DNA from: Sulfuricella sp.
Lineage (GTDB): Bacteria; Pseudomonadota; Gammaproteobacteria; Burkholderiales; Sulfuricellaceae
Direction: 5' to 3'
Length of the DNA stretch: 64,000 nucleotides
NCBI GenBank assembly: GCA_023266195.1
Contig: JAHFRP010000005.1
Span: 62,001 to 126,000 of the forward strand
Shown here piece after piece: positions 34,310 to 42,714 of this stretch; position 1 is the stretch's first letter; every line of letters begins with the position of its first letter. A program made the position numbers and the translations under genes. The notes beneath the pieces were generated by a model. That model did no database searches. It was not told the DNA's origin and worked only from the letters and a program-made list of their open reading frames with translations.

Positions 34310-34865
34310 CCCGGCGGGGAGCCGCCAGCGCGGCGTGACCCTGATCGAGCTGATCGTGTTCATCGTCATCGTCGGCATCGCCATCGGCGGCGTGCTCAGC
34401 ATCCTCACCCAGGCGGTGCGTACCAGCGCCGACCCGATGGTGCAGAAACAGGCGCTGGCCATCGCCGAAGCGCTGCTGGAAGAAATCGAGCTGCAACCTT
34501 TCACTTTTTGCGACCCGGACGACGCCAATGCCAGCACCGCCACCGGTACCGGTGGCTGCGCCACGACCGTCGAAACCGCCGCCCAGCACACCGCCGACGG
34601 GGAAAGCCGGTACTCGGCGGCCAACCCATTCGACAACGTTATCGATTACGGCGGCTTCGCGATGAGTGCCGGCATTCTCGATATCACCGGCACGGCCCTG
34701 AGTGGGCTGGGCAGTTACACGGCCACCGTGGCCGTCGCCAACGATGCATCCCTGGGCGCCATCGCCAACTCGGAAGTGCTGCGCATCACTGTGACCGTGA
34801 CCGGACCCGGCAATACCTCCGTCGTGCTGGACGGTTACCGTACCCGCTTCGCGCCGAGAACATGA
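34299..34865 (+). CDS. mshD: MshD-like minor pilin
   Basis: 188-residue pseudopilin with the cleavage signal RQRG/VTLIELIVFIVIVGIAIGG and the KQALAIAEALLEEIE stretch typical of MshD/GspI-type minor pilins. The stop overlaps the start of the next gene (ATGA at 34862). The gene position between mshC-like and mshO matches the Vibrio order. Confidence 0.82.
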   Translation: MSTDPAGSRQRGVTLIELIVFIVIVGIAIGGVLSILTQAVRTSADPMVQKQALAIAEALLEEIELQPFTFCDPDDANASTATGTGGCATTVETAAQHTADGESRYSAANPFDNVIDYGGFAMSAGILDITGTALSGLGSYTATVAVANDASLGAIANSEVLRITVTVTGPGNTSVVLDGYRTRFAPRT

Positions 34866-35728
34866 AGATGCCGCGCCCGGATTCCGGTTTTACCCTGGTC
34901 GAGGCGATCGTGGTGATCGTCATTCTCGCCATTGTCGCCTCGATCATGGCTGTCTTCATCGGCGGGCCGGTGCAGGGCTATTTCGATTCGGCGCGGCGGG
35001 CGGGGATGAGCGACGTCGCCGATACCGCCCTGCGGCGCATGGCGCGCGACGCCCGGCTGGCGGTGCCGAACAGCGTGCGCGCGACGCTAAGCGGCGGCAT
35101 CTATTATCTCGAGTTCGTTCCCACCCTGAGCGGCGGCCAATACCGCGGGAACGACGCCTGCTTCACCAGCGGCGCCGGCTGCGGACAGCTCACCGCCTTG
35201 AGCGGCGCCTTGAGCGGCGCGGCCGCCGGCAGTTTCATCGCCGTCTACAACGTAAACAACAATGCGGCGGGCGATTGCTCCGGTAGCGCCCCCAGCGTTT
35301 ATTGCGGGCAGAACAGGGCCGCCATCGCCGGCACTGCCGCCGCGACCGACGCCACCTACGGCAGCGCCGAACTCAACCTGAATTTCGCCAACACGGTGTT
35401 CAATCCCAGCCTGGCCGCCAGCATGCCGGGCCAGCGTTTCCAGATATTTTCGGGGCCGGTCACCTATGCCTGCGCACCTGCCGTCAACGGCACCGACGGC
35501 AGCGGCACCCTGAACCGTTATTCGGGCTATGCCTTGCAAGCCGCCCAGCCGACCGCCTTCGCCGGCATCACGCCTGCCCTGCTCGCCGGCAACGTCAGCG
35601 GCTGCACGATCGGCTATGCCGACGGCGTGCTCGGCAATCGGGGATTGATTACCCTGTGGCTGGAGATCCGCACTCAGGGGGAAAGCGTAAGCCTGATGCA
35701 GCAGGTGCATGTGGATAACACGCCTTGA
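34862..35728 (+). CDS. mshO: MshO-like minor pilin
   Basis: 288-residue prepilin-like protein starting at ATG 34862, with the processing site DSG/FTLVEAIVVIVILAIVASI. A GspJ/MshO-like body begins with ADTALRRMARDARLAVPNSVR. The open frame upstream to 34508 is not used because it lies in mshD. Several cysteines (DACFTSGAGC, GDCSG, YCGQN, TYACAP) suggest disulfides in the globular domain. Confidence 0.85.
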   Translation: MKMPRPDSGFTLVEAIVVIVILAIVASIMAVFIGGPVQGYFDSARRAGMSDVADTALRRMARDARLAVPNSVRATLSGGIYYLEFVPTLSGGQYRGNDACFTSGAGCGQLTALSGALSGAAAGSFIAVYNVNNNAAGDCSGSAPSVYCGQNRAAIAGTAAATDATYGSAELNLNFANTVFNPSLAASMPGQRFQIFSGPVTYACAPAVNGTDGSGTLNRYSGYALQAAQPTAFAGITPALLAGNVSGCTIGYADGVLGNRGLITLWLEIRTQGESVSLMQQVHVDNTP

Positions 35729-35733
35729 AAATC

Positions 35734-36237
35734 ATGCGAAACGACCAGATCATTCCGCCATTCTCCGTCAGGCCCGTCCAGCGCGGCTTCGCCCTGGTAA
35801 CCGCGATTTTTCTGGTGGTGGTGCTGGCGGCGCTGGGCACCTTCATGGTGAGCATTTCCACCACCCATCAGGCCGAGGGGATGCTCGACCTGCAGGGCGC
35901 GCGAGCCTACCAGGCGGCGCGGGCGGGGGTCGAGTGGGGGGCGTGGCAGGCGATGGACCCGGAAAACCGGAACTACGGATTGACTTCCGGCTTCATCGCG
36001 CAATATGCCTGCCCGGCCAGCACCATCTTGCCGGCCATGGGCGGCACCCTGTCCGGATTTACCGTCACCGTGACCTGTACCTCGGCCAACCACAGCGACG
36101 GTGGCGTGTTGAAGCGGGTCTATACCCTCACCAGCACGGCCTCGACCGGCATTCCGGCTTCCGTGGACTTCGTGGAACGCCAGGTTGCGGTGACCCTGTC
36201 CACCTGCCGGCAAGCCCCTGGCGGCGCGTCATGTTGA
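35734..36237 (+). CDS. mshP: MshP-like pilus assembly protein
   Basis: 167-residue PilX/MshP-like protein with an N-terminal membrane helix (RGFALVTAIFLVVVLAALGTFMVSIS) and the YQAARAGVEWGAWQAM segment typical of this family. It lacks the Glu5 of a pilin core. ATG 35734 is chosen; a TTG at 35725 is in frame. Four or more cysteines lie in the periplasmic part. Confidence 0.82.
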   Translation: MRNDQIIPPFSVRPVQRGFALVTAIFLVVVLAALGTFMVSISTTHQAEGMLDLQGARAYQAARAGVEWGAWQAMDPENRNYGLTSGFIAQYACPASTILPAMGGTLSGFTVTVTCTSANHSDGGVLKRVYTLTSTASTGIPASVDFVERQVAVTLSTCRQAPGGASC

Positions 36238-36357
36238 GATCGGCTTGTCGGGTGCATGGTGTGACGCAACGGGGTTTGCGCCGAAATGAGCGTATATTTC
36301 GATGCATGGTGCCGTGGCCAAAGGATTTCCCTTGGCAGGAAATACGCTGGGTTGCAG

Positions 36358-36375
36358 GTGCGAATTCATTCGCAC
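36358..36375. repeat. Perfect palindrome GTGCGAATTCATTCGCAC
   Basis: 18-bp perfect palindrome in the 195-bp mshP-mshQ gap, in the same family as 31901-31952. The rest of the gap (36238-36432) has no coding capacity that I trust. AAGGAG at 36418-36423 serves mshQ. Confidence 0.75.
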
Positions 36376-36432
36376 ATGGCCGGACGAATCCGGCTCTACA
36401 TCGCCAAGCATGTTGAGAAGGAGTGAGCGGTC

Positions 36433-39400
36433 ATGATCCGAAACGCCCTGACGCTGGTTCTGCTTCTGCTGCTGAGCGACGTTGCGAGCGCCCTCAGCGT
36501 CACGGCCAGCCCTTCTGCCTGCACCAGCGTATCGGGCAGCGGGCTGGACTGGTCGAAACCCAGCCGCGCCCAGGCAAGCGATAACAGCTATGCCACCGCG
36601 GCCGCCACCCTCAGCCTGTTCGGCAGCACCGATTATCTGAAATGCACGGGCTACGATTTTTCTTCCATTCCCGCCAATGCCACCATCAACGGCATTACGG
36701 TCAACGTCGAGCGGAACGTTAACGGCCTGCTGGGAGGGGCTCAAGACGCGGCGGTGCGAGTGGTCAAGGCGGGCGCGATCGGGACCACCGACCGTTCCAC
36801 GTCGACGGCCTATACGACTTCGGACGTGACCGAAGCCCACGGCGGATCTGCCGACTTATGGGGGACGACCTGGACACCGGCGGATATCCAGAATGCCAAC
36901 TTCGGCGCTGCATTCGCGGCATCGATTCCCCTGGCGGTGGCAACGACGGTTTCCGTCGATTACATCTCGATCACCGTCGATTATTCCCTTGCGATTGCCT
37001 GCACGCCGCCGCCCAATACCCCCGCGGGCCTTTCGCTGACCTGCGTCTGCGATACCTTCGGCCGGGCCAGCCTCAATCCGTCCACCATCTTCGGCAGCAA
37101 CTGGATCGTCTCCACCAGCGACTCGACCGGCGTCCTGCCGAGCATCGTCAACCCCGGGTTTCTGCGTCTGACGAAAAACACCGCCAATAACGCCAAGGCC
37201 GCCACCGTGCCGGGCATTTTCCCCGCCGCCGGCAACTACATTTCGGTGGAATTCCAGCACTATGCTTATTACTACGACCTCAGTCAGGGCGCCTCCGGCG
37301 GTGCCGACGGTATCGCCGTCACCCTGTCCGATTACTCGGTTCCCGCCGTGCCCGGCGCCTTCGGCGGATCGCTGGGCTACGCGCAGCGCACCGGCGTGGT
37401 GGGGTTTGCCGCGGGCTGGATCGGCGTGGCGCTGGACGAATACGGCAACTACCAGAATCCGACCGAGGGGCGCATCGGCGGCGTCGGCTTCATCCAGGAA
37501 TCGGTGGGGATGCGCAGCTCGGGTTCGGGCATGAACGGCTATAATTACCTTGCCGGCACCTCCGGCCTGACGCCGAAAATCGACAACTCCGGTGCTACTT
37601 CGCCCGCCCCCGGCTACTACTACCAGGTGATCGTCGACGCCCGCAACGACCCCGCCAGCACCGCGGTGAGCGTCAACCGCGACACCACCGGCAGCGGCAA
37701 CAGCTATTCCTCGCTCATCAGCATCCCGAACGTGTATAGCGCGGCGGCGGCAAAAGGCTTTACCCAGGCCGCGGTGCCGACCAACTGGCAGATTTCCTTC
37801 ACCGGCTCCACCGGCGGCGGCAACAACATCCACGAAATCGGCGCCCTGCGCATCTGCGCCTCGACCGTATGGCCGCAAACCGGCAGCCCGGCGAGCGCCT
37901 TCAACGCCATCGATTCCGCCTACGGCACGCCCCCTTCCGTCGCCGTGCAGAACTATCTGAGCGGCCATATCTTTGCCAAGCTGGTGGGCGCCCCCTTCAG
38001 CCTCGATGTGGCCGCGCTTACCAACAGCCAGATTTCTACCGGCTACGCGGCCGGCGGCAACAAGTATGTGAATCTTAAACTGGTGGACAACAGCGACGGC
38101 ATCGCCGACAGCAGCAAGGACTGCACGCTTTCGTGCTCCAGTACCTGTACCGGCAAGGCCGCGGTCGCGGGGGGCAGCCAGAACCTGACCTTCACCTCCG
38201 GCAACGCCGGCCAGAAACAGACCAGCGCTTTCACCCTCAACACGGCCTACCGGAAACTGGTGGCGATCATCAGCGAATGCACCACCAGCGCCTGCACGGC
38301 TTTCACCACCTCGGCCTGCTCGACCGACGCCTTTTCCGTGCGGCCGACGAGCATCACCTCGCTGTCCTCGACCAACGCGACCAATACCGGCACTTCGGGC
38401 ACGCCCAAGTTCAAGGCGGGAGACAACTCCGATCCTTTCTCCATGACCCTGGTCACCGCCGTGGGATATGGCGGCACCGCGAGAATCTACAATCCCAATG
38501 CCAACACCGGCACCAGCGGCCTCCTGGCGGTGAGTCCGGCCGTAGTCGCCGGCTCCGTGGTGCCGGCGCTGTTCCCCGCCGCGGTCAACGGCACCGCCAC
38601 CGGCTCGACCTTCACCTACAGCGAAGTGGGCGCCTTCCAGCTCCTGGCCTCGCCGCCCGGCGTTTACGATGGCGTGATTACGGCAACCGACTGCTATGGA
38701 ATGTCTGCGGGAGATTGCGACAACCTCAAGCTCACCACCACCTGGACCGGCGTGGACGGTATCAGCACCAGGCAGGACTGCATCGCCGACAGCTTTTCCA
38801 ACACCCTGAGCGGCGGCAAGTACGGCTGCAATTTCGGCATCGCCAGTGCCGCCAGTTTCGGTCGCTTCACGCCCCACCATTTCGCCCTGTCGGCGCCGAT
38901 CCTGGCCAACCGCAGCGATATCGGCGGCGGCAGCGCCTCGACCTTCACCTACATGGGCGAGCCGATGGCGGCCACCTTCACCCTTACCGCGCAAAACGGC
39001 AGTAACGGCACCACCAGGAATTACATCAATGCCACCGGCGATCCCTGCTCCGCCACCGCCAGCGTCAGAAACGCCAGCCTGGCCAAGCTGTGCCTGGCAG
39101 ATCCCACGGTGTTCGGCTTTGGCGCCATGAACACCGTGCCGCTTGCGCTCCTTTCCAGCCGCGTGAACCCTTTGGCCTCTTCCGGCAGCTGGCCCAGCGA
39201 TCTTGCCGCTCCTTTTGCCAACAACGGCATCGCCGGCGTCAGCGTCACCCTGGCACTGACCCGACTCGCCGCCAGCCCCTGGTACGATGGCCCCTACGAC
39301 AACCTGGTCGTCGGCGCCGTGCCGGCGGACAGCGACGGGGTGACGCTGCTGTCCACCGCGCTGGACCGGGACATGGACGGCACGCCCGGCAACGACCACC

Positions 39401-39909
39401 AGTTCATCGGCGGCACCAAGGCTCGCTTCGGCCGCCTGTATATGGGCAACGCCTACGGCTCCGAGACACTGCCGCTGCGCCTGCCGATGGACGCGCAATA
39501 CTGGAACGGCACCACTTTTCAGACTAATTACGACGACAGCTTGACGGCCCTTGCGTCCGGCAATTTCAGCCTGGGCAATTACCAGAAAAATCTCCAGGCC
39601 GGCGAAACCTGTTTGCGCCTGGACGGCGGCGTGGCTTCGCCCTGTCCGGCGACCGGCGCGACCTTCAGCCGGGGCCATGCCAGCCTGACGCTGACCCGGC
39701 CCGGCGCCGGCAATAACGGCAGCGTGGACGTCTGCGTCGACCTCGGGCCGGATCCGACCGGCTATGCTTGTTCCGCGACCGGCGCCAATAGGTCATATTT
39801 GCAAGGCAATTCGGGCGGAGCGGGTTACAATTACGATCCGAAAGCCCGCGCCACTTTCGGGCTTTACAAACGCAGCAGCGAAATGATTTACTTGCGGGAA
39901 AATTATTAG
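36433..39909 (+). CDS. mshQ: MshQ-like giant secreted adhesin with lectin-like domain
   Basis: 1158-residue extracellular protein with a signal peptide (TLVLLLLLSDVASA). After a beta-rich N-terminal part it has an L-type-lectin/concanavalin-like domain (about residues 200-475: DTFGRASL, GADGIAVTLSD, GWIGVALDEYGNY, GALRICA). A long Cys/Thr/Ser-rich C-terminal region of the DUF6701 type follows (about 500-1150). It is the last gene of the pilin block, and probably a tip or surface adhesin of the MSHA pilus (inference). Confidence 0.85.
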   Translation: MIRNALTLVLLLLLSDVASALSVTASPSACTSVSGSGLDWSKPSRAQASDNSYATAAATLSLFGSTDYLKCTGYDFSSIPANATINGITVNVERNVNGLLGGAQDAAVRVVKAGAIGTTDRSTSTAYTTSDVTEAHGGSADLWGTTWTPADIQNANFGAAFAASIPLAVATTVSVDYISITVDYSLAIACTPPPNTPAGLSLTCVCDTFGRASLNPSTIFGSNWIVSTSDSTGVLPSIVNPGFLRLTKNTANNAKAATVPGIFPAAGNYISVEFQHYAYYYDLSQGASGGADGIAVTLSDYSVPAVPGAFGGSLGYAQRTGVVGFAAGWIGVALDEYGNYQNPTEGRIGGVGFIQESVGMRSSGSGMNGYNYLAGTSGLTPKIDNSGATSPAPGYYYQVIVDARNDPASTAVSVNRDTTGSGNSYSSLISIPNVYSAAAAKGFTQAAVPTNWQISFTGSTGGGNNIHEIGALRICASTVWPQTGSPASAFNAIDSAYGTPPSVAVQNYLSGHIFAKLVGAPFSLDVAALTNSQISTGYAAGGNKYVNLKLVDNSDGIADSSKDCTLSCSSTCTGKAAVAGGSQNLTFTSGNAGQKQTSAFTLNTAYRKLVAIISECTTSACTAFTTSACSTDAFSVRPTSITSLSSTNATNTGTSGTPKFKAGDNSDPFSMTLVTAVGYGGTARIYNPNANTGTSGLLAVSPAVVAGSVVPALFPAAVNGTATGSTFTYSEVGAFQLLASPPGVYDGVITATDCYGMSAGDCDNLKLTTTWTGVDGISTRQDCIADSFSNTLSGGKYGCNFGIASAASFGRFTPHHFALSAPILANRSDIGGGSASTFTYMGEPMAATFTLTAQNGSNGTTRNYINATGDPCSATASVRNASLAKLCLADPTVFGFGAMNTVPLALLSSRVNPLASSGSWPSDLAAPFANNGIAGVSVTLALTRLAASPWYDGPYDNLVVGAVPADSDGVTLLSTALDRDMDGTPGNDHQFIGGTKARFGRLYMGNAYGSETLPLRLPMDAQYWNGTTFQTNYDDSLTALASGNFSLGNYQKNLQAGETCLRLDGGVASPCPATGATFSRGHASLTLTRPGAGNNGSVDVCVDLGPDPTGYACSATGANRSYLQGNSGGAGYNYDPKARATFGLYKRSSEMIYLRENY

Positions 39910-39915
39910 AGCGCC

Positions 39916-40866
39916 ATGTCTTTGCTGATCCGATTTTTCCAACCCAAATACAAGGCCGGCTGGCTGGGCGTGGCGACACGACCCGGAGAAGTGTGTTTCG
40001 CCGCGGTGGAACGTCCGGCGGAAGGGCTTCCGCACGTGGTGTCGTGCCGCTTGCATGCGGGCGGCCTGTCCGATGCGGCAGCGCTGGATGAGGCCGTGCG
40101 CGATGCGGGGCTGGAGGGCTACCGCAGCACCGTGCTGCTCGAACCCGGCGAATATCAGATGCTGATCGCCGATTCGCCCCGCGTCTCACGGGCGGAGAAG
40201 GCCGCGGCGGTGCGCTGGAGCATCAAGGGCATGCTCGATTTTCCCGTGGAAGACGCCACCGTGGACGTCATCGAGATCCCCACGGAACAATACATGCCGG
40301 GGCGCCAGCCTTCGGTTTACGCCGTCGTGGCGCGCAACGACGTCATCCGGCGCTATGCGGCGCTGCAGGAAAAACCGGGACTGCCGCTGGAGGCGATCGA
40401 CATTCCCGAACTGGCCCAGCGCAATCTCTCCGCCCTGGCCGAAGAGCCCGGCGCCGGGCTGGCGATGCTGTCGCACGACCAGCATGGCTGCCTGATCACG
40501 TTCACCTTCAACGGCGAGCTGTACCTGTACCGGCGCATCGAGATTCCTTTCCCGGACAGTGGCGCCGACGAGGCGAAAATCAGCCAAATATATCAGCGCA
40601 TCACGCTCGACCTGCAACGTTCGCTGGACTACATCGAACGGCAGCTGCACTTCATTCCCCTCAACCGTCTGCTGATCGCGCCCCTGCCGGGGCCGAGCGG
40701 GCTGGCCGACTACCTGGCGGACAATCTGCGGCTGAGCGTCGCCTCGTTCGATCTGGCTTCAGTGCTCGACCTGTCTGCCGTTCCGATGCTGGCGGATCCG
40801 GCCACGCAGGCGAAATGCCTGCTCGCCCTGGGCGCTGCGCTGCGCCAGGAGGAGACCGCGTCGTGA
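39916..40866 (+). CDS. mshI: MshI, PilM-like pilus biogenesis protein
   Basis: 316-residue cytoplasmic actin-like protein with no membrane helix. The N-terminal GWLGVATRPGEVCFAAVE strand resembles the PilM/MshI fold, with SRAEKAAAVRWSIKGMLDFP after it. It lies 6 bp after mshQ and overlaps the next gene as GTGA. It likely binds the N-terminus of the PilN-like partner. Confidence 0.85.
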   Translation: MSLLIRFFQPKYKAGWLGVATRPGEVCFAAVERPAEGLPHVVSCRLHAGGLSDAAALDEAVRDAGLEGYRSTVLLEPGEYQMLIADSPRVSRAEKAAAVRWSIKGMLDFPVEDATVDVIEIPTEQYMPGRQPSVYAVVARNDVIRRYAALQEKPGLPLEAIDIPELAQRNLSALAEEPGAGLAMLSHDQHGCLITFTFNGELYLYRRIEIPFPDSGADEAKISQIYQRITLDLQRSLDYIERQLHFIPLNRLLIAPLPGPSGLADYLADNLRLSVASFDLASVLDLSAVPMLADPATQAKCLLALGAALRQEETAS

Positions 40867-41654
40867 GTCAGCAGATCAACCTGTTTGGCGCCCAGTTCCG
40901 CAAGCAGGTAGTGCTGCTCTCCGCGAATGCCATGGCCTGGGGGGCTGGGGCCGTATTGCTGCTGATGCTGGCGGCGTATGGCTGGGTTCGTCTCAGCGCG
41001 GACGGCCTGGCGCTGCAAAACGTGGCCGCCACCAAGATGCAGGTCGCCGAGAAGGAAAAGCTCGACCGTCTGGTGCGGGAACGCGACCCCGCCACACAGG
41101 TCAGGCTCCTGGACAACGAAATCACTCGCGTGGAAGGCTCCCTGGCCGAAAAACGGGAAGTGCTGGCTTTGCTGCAAAGCGGCGAACTGGGCGATACGCG
41201 CGGCTATTCCGATTACCTGCGCGCCTTTGCGCGGCAAATCGTGGACGGGCTGTGGATCACCGGCTTCGACATCGCCGCGGCCGGCCAGCGTATCAGCCTG
41301 GAGGGCGGGACGCTGCGCGCCGACCTGGTGCCGCAATACATCAAGCGCCTGAAAGGCGAACCGGCGATGCGGGGTCGCCAGTTCGCCATGCTGACCCTGC
41401 GCCCGGCGAAAACACGGGAAGGTCAGGGCGGCGCCGGGGAGGCGGGCAAAACCGCCGACGGCCAAACCCAGCCGGCGGGCAAGGAAGGGACGGCCAAGGT
41501 CGCCGCTACGCCGGGTTTCCTGTCGTTCGCTCTGTCCTCCGACCAGGAAAAACCGAAAGAGGGTGGCGTCACTGCGCCCCAATCCGGTAGCCGGGCCGAG
41601 CGTTACGAGGAATATGCCAAGGTTGCTCAGGAAGCGCAGAAGGGCAGCCAATGA
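40863..41654 (+). CDS. MshI2-like / PilN-family pilus assembly protein
   Basis: 263-residue inner-membrane protein starting at GTG 40863, which overlaps the mshI stop. The short cytoplasmic motif SQQINLFGAQFR (PilM-binding INLF in PilN proteins) is followed by a membrane helix (AVLLLMLAAYGWVRL), a coiled coil and an alkaline, low-complexity C-terminus. The open frame upstream belongs to mshI. The stop overlaps mshJ (ATGA). Confidence 0.85.
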   Translation: MSQQINLFGAQFRKQVVLLSANAMAWGAGAVLLLMLAAYGWVRLSADGLALQNVAATKMQVAEKEKLDRLVRERDPATQVRLLDNEITRVEGSLAEKREVLALLQSGELGDTRGYSDYLRAFARQIVDGLWITGFDIAAAGQRISLEGGTLRADLVPQYIKRLKGEPAMRGRQFAMLTLRPAKTREGQGGAGEAGKTADGQTQPAGKEGTAKVAATPGFLSFALSSDQEKPKEGGVTAPQSGSRAERYEEYAKVAQEAQKGSQ

Positions 41655-42328
41655 AGCGGAAATGGGCAGGGATCGCGGCCAAAATCGACGTTCTGAGCCG
41701 GCGTGAGCGGGGCATCCTGTTCGTCACCGCAGCCCTGCTGGCCGGCATGCTGGTGTATTTCCCGCTGCTGGAGCCGCAGCTGGCTAAGCAAAAGAAGCTT
41801 TCGCAGCAGCTGACCGAGTTGCGCGGCAAGACGGCCGATGTTCAAGCCCAGGTTGCGGCGCTGGCGAATCCCGGCCAGAACGACCCCAATGCCGCCAGGC
41901 GCCAGCAGCTTCAGGCCATCAAGCAGGAAGGCGCGCGCATCGAAGCCCGGCTGGCCGCCTTGCAGCAATCCCTGGTGCCTCCCGCCCACATGGCGAACTT
42001 GCTGGAAGACTTGCTGCGGCGCAACGGCAACCTCAAGCTGACCGCCTTGACCACCCTGCCGGTCAGCCCGCTGGTCAAGGCGAGCGGCGAACCCGAGGCC
42101 GGTCGGGAGAAAAAAAGCCCTGGCCGTCCGCTGATTTTCAAGCACGGCGTCGAAATCACGGTGGAAGGCAGCTACCCGGACATGCTGGCCTATTTGGCGG
42201 AACTGGAAAAACTTCCCTGGCAAATGTACTGGTCGGAAGTGAAGATGAGCGCCGCCGACTATCCTCGCGTCACCATGACCATCACGGTCTTCACTCTCAG
42301 TCAGGACAAGACGTGGTTAAGTTTATGA
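41651..42328 (+). CDS. mshJ: MshJ, PilO-like pilus assembly protein
   Basis: 225-residue bitopic protein: membrane helix near residues 22-40 (GILFVTAALLAGMLVYFPLL), a coiled coil (about 40-120), and a PilO-like ferredoxin-fold domain with HGVEITVEGSYPDMLAYLAELEKLPW. It forms the alignment complex with MshI and the PilN-like protein. Confidence 0.88.
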   Translation: MKRKWAGIAAKIDVLSRRERGILFVTAALLAGMLVYFPLLEPQLAKQKKLSQQLTELRGKTADVQAQVAALANPGQNDPNAARRQQLQAIKQEGARIEARLAALQQSLVPPAHMANLLEDLLRRNGNLKLTALTTLPVSPLVKASGEPEAGREKKSPGRPLIFKHGVEITVEGSYPDMLAYLAELEKLPWQMYWSEVKMSAADYPRVTMTITVFTLSQDKTWLSL

Positions 42329-42714
42329 ACCTGACAGCCGCAATGGTTTTTTCTGCCCTGGCAGCCCCGCTGGCGGGCAGTGCGGCCGATTTTCCCTTGC
42401 CCGATCCCACCCGCCCGCCCGCTGCCCTGTTCGCCCCGGTCGCCAGCGGAGAGCCGGATGCGGTAGCGGCCGCCAGCGCGCCGGCAACGGTGCAGGCCAT
42501 CAAAATTTCCTCGCGCCGCAGGACGGCGATTATCGACGGGCAGGAAGTCTCCCTCGGTGGAAAATTCCGCGACGCCAGGGTGATCGGGGTTACGCCCGAC
42601 GAGGTCGTGCTGCGTTCCGGCAAGGAGAGTCAGGTTCTGAAGCTGTATCCCGATGTGGAAAAACGTGCTCGTTCCGCGAGCACGAACGAAAACGCTAAAC
42701 CCAAGGCAAAATGA
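42313..42714 (+). CDS. mshK: MshK, PilP-like periplasmic protein
   Basis: 133-residue exported protein with a signal (AAMVFSALAAPLAGSAA), a proline-rich linker (DPTRPPAALF) and a PilP/GspC-like HR domain (VQAIKISSRRRTAIIDGQEVSLG...). GTG 42313 has AGGA at 42303-42306; ATG 42325 overlapping the mshJ stop is an alternative. It likely connects the alignment complex with the secretin. Confidence 0.85.
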   Translation: MVKFMNLTAAMVFSALAAPLAGSAADFPLPDPTRPPAALFAPVASGEPDAVAAASAPATVQAIKISSRRRTAIIDGQEVSLGGKFRDARVIGVTPDEVVLRSGKESQVLKLYPDVEKRARSASTNENAKPKAK

